This document shows, piece by piece, positions 1-8,951 of a DNA stretch of 64,000 bases. Under the pieces are notes generated by a model, which saw nothing but the letters and a program-made list of their open reading frames with translations, had not been told where the DNA came from and did no database searches. Every line of letters starts with the position of its first letter. Position 1 is the stretch's first letter. Made by a program: the position numbers and the translations under genes. This stretch comes from Bacillota bacterium (GTDB taxonomy: Bacteria; Bacillota; Desulfotomaculia; Desulfotomaculales; Desulfallaceae): NCBI GenBank assembly GCA_023439185.1, contig JAEXOR010000044.1, positions 1-64,000 of the forward strand, written 5' to 3'.

Positions 1-50
1 AGGGGCGCCCCTACGCTGTAAGCCGGGGATGTGAATCATCCCCCGGTTTA
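1..50. repeat. GC-rich palindromic intergenic repeat end and hairpin
   Basis: Positions 1-12 are a perfect palindrome (AGGGGCGCCCCT) followed by AC. Related strings occur near 8386-8397 and 40498-40517, so this is probably the end of a dispersed intergenic repeat cut by the window edge. Positions 23-30 and 38-46 form a second hairpin (CCGGGGAT / ATCCCCCGG, one bulged base) just beyond the stop of the GGDEF/EAL gene. It could end that transcript, but no T tract follows on the minus strand. Confidence 0.4.
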
Positions 51-58
51 TGCAAAAC

Positions 59-3000
59 TCAATCGAACTCGGGGGCGGGCATACCCAGGTGGTAGCCTTG
101 TCCATAATCCACGCCCATTTCCTTCAATATACTAACAATTTCTTTATTTTCCACAAATTCGGCAATGGTTTTCTTGCCCAGCGTATGTGATACCGAGTTC
201 ATAGCCTGCACGATGGCCCGGTGATTGGCGTTCAGGTCAATGCTCTTAACAAAAGAGCCGTCTATTTTCAGGTAATCTACCGGTAGTGCGCGCAGGTAAG
301 AGAAGGATGAGAAGCCGATGCCGAAATCGTCCAGGGCGAACTTGCACCCCAACTCTTTAATCCGCTGGATCCATCTTTCGGCCTGGAACAGATCCTTGAC
401 AGCCACTGTTTCGGTAATTTCAAAGCCAATCCGGGAAGGATTGATGCCGCTGCTCCGAATCCGGGATTCCACAAGGTCAAGCAGTGTATCGTCTCCCAGA
501 GTGGCGCCGGAAAGGTTGATGAACAGGTTCAGGCCGGGATATTTCCGGAGGGTTTTAAAGGCGGTCTCAATAACCCAGCGGTCCATTTGAGCCATTAGCC
601 CGAAACGTTCGGCAACTGGAATGAACGTACCGGGTAATATGATTTCCCCGTTTTCCCGGCGCAGTCTCAAAAGGGTTTCGTAATGAATTATTCTGCCTTC
701 GGTGAAACTGATCACCGGTTGGAAAAAAAGCATAAATCGGTTCTCTTTCAGGGCGCTGCGGATCAGGCCCACCGTCCGGCTGGTTTTGGACAGTGCCTCG
801 GCGATGTCCTCGTCGGGCTGAGCCAGCACCACCCGGTTACGGCCGCGTTCTTTGGCGGTGTACAGTGCGTTGTCCGCCAACGCCAGCAGCTTCCTGGTGT
901 CTGCGGTGCCGTCCACCATGATCATGCCGATACTGATGGTTAACGTGAATTCTACGCCGTGGGCGCCCAGCGGCATTTCAGTTTGGTCGGTGATATGGCG
1001 CAGCTTTTCAGCAATCAGTTCGGCCTGTTCCCGGGTTACCCCTTCCAACAGCACGGCAAATTCGTCGCCCCCGAACCGGGCTACGAAATCCTCTGCCTGC
1101 AGATTATTGGTCAATGTGCGGGCCACGGTGACCAGCAGTTCATCGCCCACCACATGGCCGTAGGTGTCGTTCACAATTTTAAAGTTGTCCAGGTCAATGA
1201 ACAGGAGGGCGCTTTGGACACCCCGCTTGGCCCGTTCCACCGTCTGCTGAAGCATCTCTTCCAACAGGTAGCGGTTGGGGATGTTGGTCAGGGGATCGTG
1301 CATGGCCAGATACTGCAGGCTCTCCTCGGCCTGTTTGCGCTCGGTGATATCGCGGGTGCCGAAGATGACCCCGGTAACGAGTCCTTCCGGGTTGCGCAGC
1401 GGGTTGCAAACCGATTCCAGCCACAGGTAGCTGTCATTTGCATTCCGGCAGCGATACTCGAACCTGCTTGCCGTAGACAGTTCAACAGTGTCTTGAAAAG
1501 CTGACTGCACGGTAGGCAGGTCTTTGGGATGAATAAAGTCAAACAACGTGCGACTTAACAAATCCTCAGGGCTGTAGCCCAGCACGTGCCGGTGAGACGG
1601 GCTGGCGTATTCAAATACTCCGTTGACGTCGGTTTGGCTGATCATATCCAGCATGTTGTCTGTAATCTGGCGCAACCTGGTTTCACTTTGCTCAATGGCC
1701 GCTTCTTTTTGCCGGTCATCGGTTACGTCTCTGAACACCAGGATAACGCCCAGGATGGTTCCGTCTTTATCCCGGATGGGGGCCGCGCTGTCCGCTATGG
1801 AACGCTCGCTGCCATCACGGGCGATTAACACGGTGTGGTTGGCCAAACCCACAATTTTTCCGTGCTTAAAGACCAGGTCCACCGGATTTTCCACCGGCAA
1901 ACGGCTGGTTTCGTTGATGATATTGAATATTTCCATTAGCGGCCGCCCGGTGGCTTCATCCTTGTCCCAACCGGTCAAGAGTTCGGCCACCGGATTAATC
2001 AGGTTCACCCGTCCGGAGTTATCCACCGAGATAACCGCGTCACCAATGCTGGCCAGGGTGACGGCCAGCCGTTCTTTCTCCCGGGCCAGCTCTTCCAGGG
2101 CCAGTTTTTGTTCGGTGATGTCAGTGATGAAACCCTCCAGGGCCAGCAGTGCCCCCTGATCGGAATAAACGCCCCGGCCCTGTTCCCAGACCCACTTGCT
2201 CTGCCCCCCGGCGGTGGTGATCCGGTACTCCAACTGATAGTGACTGCCATCTTCAACTGCCTGCTGTACAACATTGTAAACATACTCCCTGTCCCCGGGA
2301 TGAATGATCCGCCCCATGGAGGTTTTCCGGTTTTGTACCAATTCCTCGGGACGGTAACCGGTTAAATCCAGACAGCCCAGGCTGACGTACTCCATGGTCC
2401 AGTCCATATCGTTGGCACAGCAGTAAGCCATGCCGGGCAGGTTGCTCATTAGCGTGGAGAGGGCACGCTGGCTTTCACGCAACGCTTTTTCCGCGTTTTT
2501 GCGTTTGGTGATGTCCCGGATGATGGTCTGGAAGAAGTGTTGATTGTCCACTGCAATCAGCCTGGTACTGGCTTCCACGGGGAAAACGGCGCCGTCCTTT
2601 TTCAGGTGCAGGGTTTCATATACCCTGCCGTCTTGTTCCCTGACCATCTTCTCAAGCGTATTTAAGGCGGCCCTGGTTTCCGGCGTCCGTAAGTCGCGCA
2701 GCTTCATGCGCAGCAATTCTTCACGGGAATACCCGTATGTGACCACGGCCCGCTCGTTAACTTCGACGATTCTCCCCCTGCTGTCCGCCAGGATGATGAT
2801 GTCATTGGCGTATTTGGTCAGATACTCATAATGTTGCAGCAAGGTGTGGCGCTCCAGCTCTATTTCGTACTGCTGCTTGTAAAAATCGGTCAGTTGGCGG
2901 CGCCAGAAAAACCCAACCATAGAAATAACCAGGATCACCAATATCCCGGCAATGGTGGCGGTAACCCAGGCCCACTGCCGGATCGGGGCGTATATCTCCC

Positions 3001-3868
3001 GGGTGTCCATCTTGGCCACCAGTGACCAGGGTGAACCGGGAATGGTTGCCGCTGCGACCAGCACCTGTTCACCCCTGTAATCGACCCCTTCGAAAACCCC
3101 GCCTTCACCGCGGATGATCATGGAGTCAAGCCGGCTTCCTTGCAACGGACGGCGGTTATTAAAGGCGCTGTTCCATTGATGGGTAAGGTAGCTTAACACC
3201 AAAATACCGCTGCCTTCCCGCCGGACCAGAAAAGATTCCGCCGTGGTACTGGGCAGCGGCCAGTGCTGGATGTACGGGTAAAGAAACTGGTGGGGGTCGA
3301 TCCGCAGCAGAACAACGGCGATGGGACCGGCGTCTTTATCCTCCTGGTCCGGAAGCGGCACAATCAGGCTGAGCCGGATGTTATTATCTTTGCCTTTGTA
3401 AAAATCGGAAAGAATAGGTTTACCGGAGGCCAGGGCGTTGAACAGCAGCGATCTTGTGGTGCTGCCGGCTTTCTCCTTTGGGTCGCCGGTTGACAGCAGC
3501 AGATTACACTTGGGGTCAAAGAGCAACACATCTTGATAATTCAAATGTTTTTGCGTAACAGCCATCCAGGAAAGGAGTTGTTCCTTTAGATCATTACTTT
3601 CCGGTTCGTTGATTAACTGAACAACATTGTGGACGATAATAGTGTTTTCCAAGATGGCGCCCGCGTCATCGAACCGTTCGGATCGCCACTGGGCAATCTG
3701 GTTGGTCTTTAAATCGGCGATGGTATTCAAGTCCTTGTGAATCTCCTGTATCATACTTTCCCTTTGGTACCTGAAACTCTGATAGCCTCCGGATACAATG
3801 ACCGCAATAATGAAGATCATCACGGAAATAAAGATTAAAGGGGCATGCCGGAGATTTGTTTTGTGCAT
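59..3868 (-). CDS. Membrane PAS/GGDEF/EAL c-di-GMP signalling protein
   Basis: A 1269-residue sensor that likely makes and/or degrades cyclic di-GMP. A membrane helix near residues 11-33 and a second near 300-325 enclose an extracytoplasmic, Cache-like sensor region. About four PAS domains follow (roughly 345-850), then a GGDEF domain (about 855-1010, intact RFGGDEF) and a C-terminal EAL domain. The EAL signature reads ETLLR, and the later EITE, DDFG and KIDGSFVK motifs are present, so phosphodiesterase activity is plausible. The usual RxxD inhibitory site before GGDEF reads QAED, so product inhibition may be lost. ATG at 3868 has an AAGGAT ribosome site about 8 bases upstream. It is transcribed away from the YitT gene across an AT-rich spacer. 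The stimulus is unknown. Confidence 0.93.
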   Translation of the reverse strand: MHKTNLRHAPLIFISVMIFIIAVIVSGGYQSFRYQRESMIQEIHKDLNTIADLKTNQIAQWRSERFDDAGAILENTIIVHNVVQLINEPESNDLKEQLLSWMAVTQKHLNYQDVLLFDPKCNLLLSTGDPKEKAGSTTRSLLFNALASGKPILSDFYKGKDNNIRLSLIVPLPDQEDKDAGPIAVVLLRIDPHQFLYPYIQHWPLPSTTAESFLVRREGSGILVLSYLTHQWNSAFNNRRPLQGSRLDSMIIRGEGGVFEGVDYRGEQVLVAAATIPGSPWSLVAKMDTREIYAPIRQWAWVTATIAGILVILVISMVGFFWRRQLTDFYKQQYEIELERHTLLQHYEYLTKYANDIIILADSRGRIVEVNERAVVTYGYSREELLRMKLRDLRTPETRAALNTLEKMVREQDGRVYETLHLKKDGAVFPVEASTRLIAVDNQHFFQTIIRDITKRKNAEKALRESQRALSTLMSNLPGMAYCCANDMDWTMEYVSLGCLDLTGYRPEELVQNRKTSMGRIIHPGDREYVYNVVQQAVEDGSHYQLEYRITTAGGQSKWVWEQGRGVYSDQGALLALEGFITDITEQKLALEELAREKERLAVTLASIGDAVISVDNSGRVNLINPVAELLTGWDKDEATGRPLMEIFNIINETSRLPVENPVDLVFKHGKIVGLANHTVLIARDGSERSIADSAAPIRDKDGTILGVILVFRDVTDDRQKEAAIEQSETRLRQITDNMLDMISQTDVNGVFEYASPSHRHVLGYSPEDLLSRTLFDFIHPKDLPTVQSAFQDTVELSTASRFEYRCRNANDSYLWLESVCNPLRNPEGLVTGVIFGTRDITERKQAEESLQYLAMHDPLTNIPNRYLLEEMLQQTVERAKRGVQSALLFIDLDNFKIVNDTYGHVVGDELLVTVARTLTNNLQAEDFVARFGGDEFAVLLEGVTREQAELIAEKLRHITDQTEMPLGAHGVEFTLTISIGMIMVDGTADTRKLLALADNALYTAKERGRNRVVLAQPDEDIAEALSKTSRTVGLIRSALKENRFMLFFQPVISFTEGRIIHYETLLRLRRENGEIILPGTFIPVAERFGLMAQMDRWVIETAFKTLRKYPGLNLFINLSGATLGDDTLLDLVESRIRSSGINPSRIGFEITETVAVKDLFQAERWIQRIKELGCKFALDDFGIGFSSFSYLRALPVDYLKIDGSFVKSIDLNANHRAIVQAMNSVSHTLGKKTIAEFVENKEIVSILKEMGVDYGQGYHLGMPAPEFD

Positions 3869-4212
3869 GGCTGGATCCTTCCCATCTTCCGATGCGGCAA
3901 ATGCATGGAAAAAATGTTTGCAATCTTATATTGATTTATTTACATTTATTTATTAATAATAGAATAATTCTACATAAAAAATAAAGCTTTGTATATTTAT
4001 CTGCTGCTTAAAATTTGTATATTTTTTATTTTATTTATTTAACTTAAAACCACTTTTTTCGACAACGGGGCAGGATTTGCCGTATTTAGCAAGAATATAT
4101 TGGCTTGTCGCGCGAAAGCCGGCACGCTTATGGGGCAACATGTTATCGGCGGAATATGTTAAGGCTGCCGGGATATGCTAAGGGCATAATTCTGCCGATA
4201 CGGGGAAAAGCC
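3869..4212. other. AT-rich divergent spacer with structured YitT leader
   Basis: The left half (to about 4050) is very AT-rich and probably holds the divergent promoters; no single consensus pair stands out. The right half is GC-richer and rich in self-complementary segments: CGACAA/TTGTCG, GGCA/TGCC, and a long hairpin listed separately. No known riboswitch class was recognised. The frame upstream of 4213 stays open from 4105, but that stretch reads like leader rather than protein. Confidence 0.5.
4144..4200 (+). promoter_or_regulatory. Long leader hairpin abutting the YitT ribosome site
   Basis: Arms 4144-4158 and 4185-4200 pair over about 15 base pairs with one G-U pair and one bulged A, starting from TATCGGC / GCCGATA. 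The loop is 26 bases. The right arm ends one or two bases before the GGGGAAAAG ribosome site at 4202-4210. The placement suggests control of translation or of mRNA stability. Function is inference. Confidence 0.45.
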
Positions 4213-5064
4213 ATGTTTTATAAAAGATTAGTGGAGTTTGTCTGGGTAACCTTTGGTGTGGCCCTTACCGCCCTGGGGCTGAACCTGTTTTTGATCCCCA
4301 ACAAAATTGCTGCCGGAGGAGTCAGCGGCATTGCCATCATTTTTCATTACCTGATTGGCTCCCCGGTGGGTTTGACCATGCTGGCTTTGAATATCCCGCT
4401 TTTCGTCATGGGTATTTACCGGCTGGGGCTGACCTTCGGGTTCCGGTCGCTTTACGGCACCCTTAGCCTGTCCGTGGTGGTGGATTTATTAGCTCCTTTC
4501 CTGCCGGTGCCCACCCAGGATCTTCTGCTGGCCGCCATTTTTGGCGGCGTACTGACGGGATTGGGACTGGGGTTGGTTTTCCGGTTCCGGGGTACTACCG
4601 GCGGCACCGACCTGGCGGCGGCCGTGCTGCGCACTTATACCGGCGTCAATATCGGACAACTGTTATTTTTGGTTGACGCCACGGTGGTGCTGGCGGCGGG
4701 GTTGCTGTTCCAGTCCTGGGAACTGATGCTGTACGCGCTGATTACTATTTTTATCACCGCCTGGGTAATTGACCTGGTGCAGGAAGGTTTCAGTTACGCC
4801 AAGGCGTTTTTTGTTATTTCCAGCCGCATCGAAATTATCGCCGGTAAAATATTGCGGGAATTGGGCCGCGGAGCCACTGCCCTGAAGGGGCGAGGGCTTT
4901 ATACCGGCACCGACCGGGAGGTGCTGCTGACGGTGGTGAACCGGTCGGAAGTAAGCAGGCTGAAGGAAATAGTATATGAGACCGACCCCAATGCATTTGT
5001 CATCCTGGCCGATGTGCGGGAAGTGTTGGGCGAGGGTTTTAAAGATTGGAAAAACAGAGGTTAA
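4213..5064 (+). CDS. YitT family membrane protein (DUF161/DUF2179)
   Basis: A 283-residue protein of the YitT family, whose members are integral membrane proteins of unknown transport or regulatory role. The first 190 residues hold five to six membrane helices with the family's glycine-rich loops (NKIAAGGVSGIA, FRGTTGGTDLAA). The last 80 residues form the soluble DUF2179 domain (GRGATALKGRGLYTG). The frame is open from 4105, but ATG 4213 is chosen: it follows GGGGAAAAG and gives the usual family N-terminus (MFYKRLVEFVWVTFGVA). It ends 14 bases before the transketolase gene and is probably co-transcribed with it. Confidence 0.9.
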   Translation: MFYKRLVEFVWVTFGVALTALGLNLFLIPNKIAAGGVSGIAIIFHYLIGSPVGLTMLALNIPLFVMGIYRLGLTFGFRSLYGTLSLSVVVDLLAPFLPVPTQDLLLAAIFGGVLTGLGLGLVFRFRGTTGGTDLAAAVLRTYTGVNIGQLLFLVDATVVLAAGLLFQSWELMLYALITIFITAWVIDLVQEGFSYAKAFFVISSRIEIIAGKILRELGRGATALKGRGLYTGTDREVLLTVVNRSEVSRLKEIVYETDPNAFVILADVREVLGEGFKDWKNRG

Positions 5065-5078
5065 ACGGAGGTTGCACT

Positions 5079-5930
5079 ATGGAAATTCCGGCAGAAAAAC
5101 TGGATCAACTCAGGGAAAAGGCCCGGGAGATCAGACGCCATATTATCTCCATGGTGGGGACGGCGGGGTCGGGACATCCGGGCGGTTCTCTTTCCGCGGC
5201 TGATATAGTTACCGCTTTGTATTTTGAAGTCATGCGCGTCGACCCCGCGCGCCCGAACTGGCCGGAGCGCGACCGGTTCGTGCTGTCCAAGGGCCATGCC
5301 GCGCCGGTGCTATATGCCGCACTGGCCCAGCGGGGTTATTTCCCGGTGGCCGGCCTGTCCTCGCTGCGGCAAACCGGCAGCCCGCTGCAGGGACACCCCG
5401 ACATGCGCAAGGTGCCCGGGGTGGAGATGTCCACGGGCTCGTTGGGACAGGGGCTCTCGGCGGCCAACGGCATGGCCCTGGCGGGTAAACTGGACGGCCA
5501 GGATTACCGGGTGTTTGTGATGCTGGGCGACGGCGAAATCCAGGAAGGCCAGGTGTGGGAAGCAGCCATGGCCGCGGCGCATTACAAGCTGGATAATGTG
5601 ATTGCTTTCCTGGATCATAACGGTCTGCAGATTGACGGGCCGGTGACGGAAATTATGTCGCCCGAGCCGGTGGCCGACAAGTGGCGGGCCTTCGGCTGGG
5701 ACGTGCAGGAAATTGACGGGCACGACATGGCCGCCATCCTGGCGGCGGTGGCCCGGGCCGGGGAAGTGAAAGGCAAGCCTTCGATGATCGTGGCCCGCAC
5801 GATAAAGGGCAAAGGCTGTTCCTTTATGGAAAACCAGGTGGGCTGGCATGGTTCGGCCCCCAAGCCCGAGCAGGTGGAACAGGCGCTGAAGGAATTGGAA
5901 AGCGCGCCGGGCTGCTCCCTGCCCGGATAG
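5079..5930 (+). CDS. Transketolase, N-terminal (TPP-binding) subunit
   Basis: A 283-residue subunit carrying the thiamine diphosphate pyrimidine/Mg half of transketolase, which moves two-carbon units between sugar phosphates in the pentose phosphate pathway. Visible motifs are GSGHPGGSLSAADI near the N-terminus, LSKGHAAPVLYAAL, GSLGQGLSAANGMA and the TPP-binding stretch GDGEIQEGQVWEAAM to DHNGLQIDG. ATG 5079 follows CGGAGG; an upstream in-frame ATG at 5046 overlaps the YitT gene and lacks a good ribosome site. The catalytic enzyme needs the partner encoded 45 bases downstream. Split transketolases are common in clostridia. Confidence 0.95.
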   Translation: MEIPAEKLDQLREKAREIRRHIISMVGTAGSGHPGGSLSAADIVTALYFEVMRVDPARPNWPERDRFVLSKGHAAPVLYAALAQRGYFPVAGLSSLRQTGSPLQGHPDMRKVPGVEMSTGSLGQGLSAANGMALAGKLDGQDYRVFVMLGDGEIQEGQVWEAAMAAAHYKLDNVIAFLDHNGLQIDGPVTEIMSPEPVADKWRAFGWDVQEIDGHDMAAILAAVARAGEVKGKPSMIVARTIKGKGCSFMENQVGWHGSAPKPEQVEQALKELESAPGCSLPG

Positions 5931-5975
5931 CGTTTCAGGGCTGAATGCTGACTTTTTACCAGGAGGTTTAATATA

Positions 5976-6917
5976 ATGAGCAAAAAAATTGCTACCCGGG
6001 AGGCTTACGGCGCGGCGCTGGTGGAACTGGGCCGGCGGAATCCCAACGTGGTGGTGCTGGATGCCGACCTGGCCAAATCTACCAAAACCGCCGACTTCAG
6101 CAAAGAATTTCCGCAGCGGTTTTTTGATGTGGGTATTGCCGAGCAAAATATGATCGGTACCGCCGCGGGGCTGGCCGCAGCGGGCAAGGTGCCATTCGCC
6201 AGTTCCTTCGCGGTGTTTGCCACCGGGCGGGTATACGACCAGATCCGCAACAGCGTCGCTTATCCCCGGCTGAACGTTAAAATTGCCGCCACCCACGCCG
6301 GTATCACCGTGGGCGAGGACGGCGCCTCCCACCAGATGGTGGAAGACATCGCCCTGATGCGGGTGCTGCCCAATATGACGGTGATCGTGCCCGCCGACGC
6401 TGTGGAAACCAGGGCGGCGGTAATGGCGGCGGCTGAAATGGACGGACCGGTGTATATCAGGCTGGGACGTTCCGGGGTACCGGTGCTGCATGATGAAAAC
6501 ACTTTCCGGTTTGAACCCGGCCGGGCTGTGACCTTGCGGGAAGGCGAAGACGTGGCCGTTATCGCCTGCGGCATTATGGTGGCCGCGGCCCTGGAGGCGG
6601 CGGAGCATCTGGCCGGCGAGGGCATATCGGTGCGGGTGCTGGACGTGCATACCGTCAAGCCCCTGGACGTTCAGGCGGTGGTGGAGGCGGCCAAAATTAC
6701 CGGCGCGGTGGTTACCGCCGAAGAGCACAGTATCATTGGCGGCCTGGGCGGCGCGGTGGCCGAGGCGCTGGCCGAAAATTACCCCGTGCCGGTGCGCCGG
6801 GTAGGCGTGCGGGACACCTTCGGCGAATCCGGCAAACCAGACGAGCTGCTGGAGAAATATGGGCTAACATCCGCTGATATAATCCTGGCCGTTCACGAGG
6901 TACTCAAACAAAAATAG
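5976..6917 (+). CDS. Transketolase, C-terminal subunit
   Basis: A 313-residue partner of the preceding subunit. It has the pyrimidine-binding Transket_pyr domain (DADLAKSTKT, FDVGIAEQNMIGTAAGLA, with the catalytic glutamate in GIAEQN) and the C-terminal transketolase domain from about residue 190. The cleft motif THAGITVGEDGASHQ is intact. AGGAGG lies about 8 bases before ATG 5976. Together the two genes restore a complete enzyme of about 600 residues. A strong terminator follows at 7016. Confidence 0.95.
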   Translation: MSKKIATREAYGAALVELGRRNPNVVVLDADLAKSTKTADFSKEFPQRFFDVGIAEQNMIGTAAGLAAAGKVPFASSFAVFATGRVYDQIRNSVAYPRLNVKIAATHAGITVGEDGASHQMVEDIALMRVLPNMTVIVPADAVETRAAVMAAAEMDGPVYIRLGRSGVPVLHDENTFRFEPGRAVTLREGEDVAVIACGIMVAAALEAAEHLAGEGISVRVLDVHTVKPLDVQAVVEAAKITGAVVTAEEHSIIGGLGGAVAEALAENYPVPVRRVGVRDTFGESGKPDELLEKYGLTSADIILAVHEVLKQK

Positions 6918-7015
6918 TAATTAAAGAAGAACCCAAATTAATAATTACTTTTTCAATCTCTGGTCTGTTGCCAGACATTTAATTACATCCTCAAATTTAA
7001 TTTTATTGAACACCA

Positions 7016-7056
7016 AGTGTTAACCATAAAACTTTTGTGGTTAACACTATTTTTTT
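7016..7056 (+). terminator. Rho-independent terminator of the transketolase operon
   Basis: Arms 7016-7026 (AGTGTTAACCA) and 7038-7048 (TGGTTAACACT) pair perfectly over 11 bases around an 11-base loop and are followed by a run of T. It lies about 100 bases after the transketolase C-subunit stop. Confidence 0.85.
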
Positions 7057-7206
7057 GAAACCAAATGGCTGTTTTTTTTATCTAATGATCAAATTCAGTT
7101 ACTAAAATGCTTAAGTCGCTGCTGTTACTCATAAAACCGCATTCTGACCGCATTCTGTTAAGGTGGCGGTCATAGTTGTTTTTGTGCCCTATTCTTTTGA
7201 TTTTAT

Positions 7207-7236
7207 TTGAGATAATTTGGTAGAGTGGTATATAAT
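7207..7236 (+). promoter_or_regulatory. Sigma-A type promoter, TTGAGA-18-TATAAT
   Basis: TTGAGA at 7207-7212 and TATAAT at 7231-7236 are 18 bases apart. The promoter lies 24 bases before the ATG at 7260, which has AGGTGAT as its ribosome site. Confidence 0.6.
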
Positions 7237-7259
7237 AAAGTAATAAAGTAGGTGATAGA

Positions 7260-7872
7260 ATGGTTAAATATAAGTACATGGCTTTCTTCTTAGTAATACT
7301 GCTGTCAAGTGTCAGTCTGTACGTGGCGATTGATTTATCCCAAAACAACAGAGATAAAGAAGTATTGCAGTCAGAAAACCAAAAGAAAAATGAAATTCAG
7401 ATCATACAATCTGAAGAAGCCGTTATTACTGACGGCCTTACTCTTCTTGAAAGGATGTATACAGACGTGGATAGTGACGGTAAAGATGAAAGTATCGAAC
7501 TGTACACTTCCGCTCAAATGGGTCCAGATAAATTAATGATGTGGGATGATGGTCAACAGTGGCTTCTGCTTGTAAGAGATGATGATAAAATCTTCCCATT
7601 ATTTAAAGATTACGTTCAACTTGGGCAGTTAGAGTTTTTTATAAGTGTTTTAAATAAATCAAAAACCGCCAATCCAGCCGATGCGGATTTGGAAAGACAT
7701 ATCTATGTTATTAATACAAGTCATGGCATTAAGATGTTTGATTATTCATTGGGATAAAGAAAGCTCTTGCTATAAGAAATTTATTGCTTTTGAACCTTCT
7801 CATCAATGGGATATTAGAGTTTCAAATAAATATACCTCTGTTGATCCTATTCGAATCGAACCCATTCGATAG
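7260..7872 (+). pseudogene. Secreted protein of unknown function, frameshifted
   Basis: The first frame encodes 165 residues: a signal or anchor helix (residues 6-25), then a region with a DxDxDGxDE-like segment (DVDSDGKDESIELY) resembling calcium-type or FG-GAP loops. It stops at 7757. A second frame continues to 7872 with WDKESSCYKKFIAFEPSH, which reads as a natural continuation. Removing one T at about 7749-7750 joins them as FDYSWDKESS and gives one protein of about 203 residues. This is either a real one-base insertion or a sequencing error. Base composition is AT-rich compared with the flanking housekeeping genes. Function is not recognised. Confidence 0.6.
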
Positions 7873-7929
7873 CCAGAAACAAGCAATAGTAAAGGTAAAT
7901 TGGACTATAGGAATACAAACCTAAACCAT

Positions 7930-7973
7930 AAAAAAATCCCTTTTTATCTTTTGTTGGATAAGGGATTTTTTTT
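7930..7973 (+). terminator. Terminator after the frameshifted gene
   Basis: AAAAAATCCC...ATC (from 7930) pairs with GATAAGGGATTTTTT (7957 on), with three unpaired T in the left arm. It ends in T8, and the A-rich left side could also serve the minus strand. Confidence 0.7.
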
Positions 7974-7994
7974 ACCATACGGGATTATGATCGG

Positions 7995-8264
7995 TCATTT
8001 CACATTCTCACTGTCTATATATGCCATGCTACATAAAACCTGGATAGCTTCACTTGGACCACCATTCCATTCAAAACTATACCAGGTGGAATTATTAACT
8101 TTCCAGAAAATTTGTGTCTTTGCATGGGCACTAATGCTAAAAAAATACAATTTTCCGGAAAAATCCAAAAAGCCCTGATTGTTTTTTCCAGAAGCGTTAA
8201 ATGCTATCGAAGCAACGAAAAGGAGTAATGAAATAATTAATTTACCTTTATTCAATTTACTCAT
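7995..8264 (-). CDS. Small secreted protein of unknown function
   Basis: An 89-residue protein with a typical signal peptide (KLNKGK then LIISLLLFVASIAFNASG) and a mature part of about 65 residues rich in aromatic residues (FWKVNNSTWYSFEWNGG). ATG 8264 follows AAGGAG with a rather long 13-base spacing. It is convergent with the frameshifted gene. The family was not recognised. The AT-rich base use suggests an accessory gene. Confidence 0.55.
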   Translation of the reverse strand: MSKLNKGKLIISLLLFVASIAFNASGKNNQGFLDFSGKLYFFSISAHAKTQIFWKVNNSTWYSFEWNGGPSEAIQVLCSMAYIDSENVK

Positions 8265-8372
8265 GGCGATAAGAGATCTCCTTGATTTCTCTCTACCGGT
8301 GTTTTAGCCTCACCGTTGATTGATTTTATCATTTCTTAATTGACATATTGGTATCAATAGTTGTAATTTTTC

Positions 8373-8432
8373 GCCTGGGAAAACCAGGCGCCCCTGAAAA
8401 CCCACGGGACAAGCCCATGGGTTTTCAGGGGC
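8373..8432. repeat. Long GC-rich hairpin / intergenic repeat
   Basis: 8390-8404 and 8418-8432 are a perfect 15-base inverted repeat (GCCCCTGAAAACCCA), extended inward by GGG/CCC with one mismatch to leave a 5-base loop. A shorter element, CGCCTGG/CCAGGCG, precedes it. The GGCGCCCCT core matches the window start and 40498-40517. Neither strand has a good T tract directly after it, so it is a repeat or RNA-stability element rather than a clear terminator. Confidence 0.55.
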
Positions 8433-8456
8433 GGGTTTCTATAAAAATCCAAATTT

Positions 8457-8951
8457 TTAGTTTTTATAATGTTTTCTTTGTCCTAAAGGAACTCTGGTTT
8501 TTTTTAAGATAAAATATGATGTAAATAATCCCCATATAAAATGTGCGGCCAGATCAGTTAATGCTTCATTAAAAGTTCTAAAAATATAGGGACGGGGCGA
8601 CACCAGGTTGGGAACTATTGCGACATGCACTATCCATAATGCAATGCCTAAACCTATACCTTTTATCAGGGCGTACCTAAAGCCAAAAAAATAAAAGATA
8701 AAGGCCATGAATATGCCTAAAATACCGCCAGCAATGTTATGGCCTACTTCCCCCAGCAATAATTTGGACAGAATTACTTCTTGATGGGGAAACATCAATT
8801 GGGAAAAATAATGACCTGTAGTCGATTGGACAATAGAAAGAAAAACAGCCGACCAATGCACCACTTCGTCTGCCAAAGTTCCCAGAACCCCGCCAATAAA
8901 GCCATATATAAACGGGTCTTTTTCTTGATTATAAGTAATATCACGTTTCAT
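8457..8951 (-). CDS. Four-helix membrane protein with ExxH motifs
   Basis: A 164-residue integral membrane protein with about four helices. Acidic and histidine residues recur inside them: E29-x2-H32, E68-x2-H71, H109, and E129 with D133-x3-H137. Such spacing is typical of metal ligands, which is inference. The overall style recalls YqhR-like membrane proteins, but I cannot confirm a family. Its start overlaps the end of the upstream ferritin-like gene by 11 bases, so the two are translationally coupled. That pairing suggests a role in iron handling at the membrane. Confidence 0.7.
   Translation of the reverse strand: MKRDITYNQEKDPFIYGFIGGVLGTLADEVVHWSAVFLSIVQSTTGHYFSQLMFPHQEVILSKLLLGEVGHNIAGGILGIFMAFIFYFFGFRYALIKGIGLGIALWIVHVAIVPNLVSPRPYIFRTFNEALTDLAAHFIWGLFTSYFILKKTRVPLGQRKHYKN

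Noticed and set aside
4058..4200. Cyclic di-GMP riboswitch before yitT
   Set aside because: A GCGAAAGCC-like stretch recalls the GEMM motif, but the other conserved parts (the CACG...GGGCAAACC side) could not be placed.
5310..6728. Long minus-strand open frame (472 codons) opposite the transketolase genes
   Set aside because: It is the antisense of two clear genes in GC-rich DNA, has no recognisable domains, and its residue composition (His, Gly, Arg, Gln rich) is typical of shadows.
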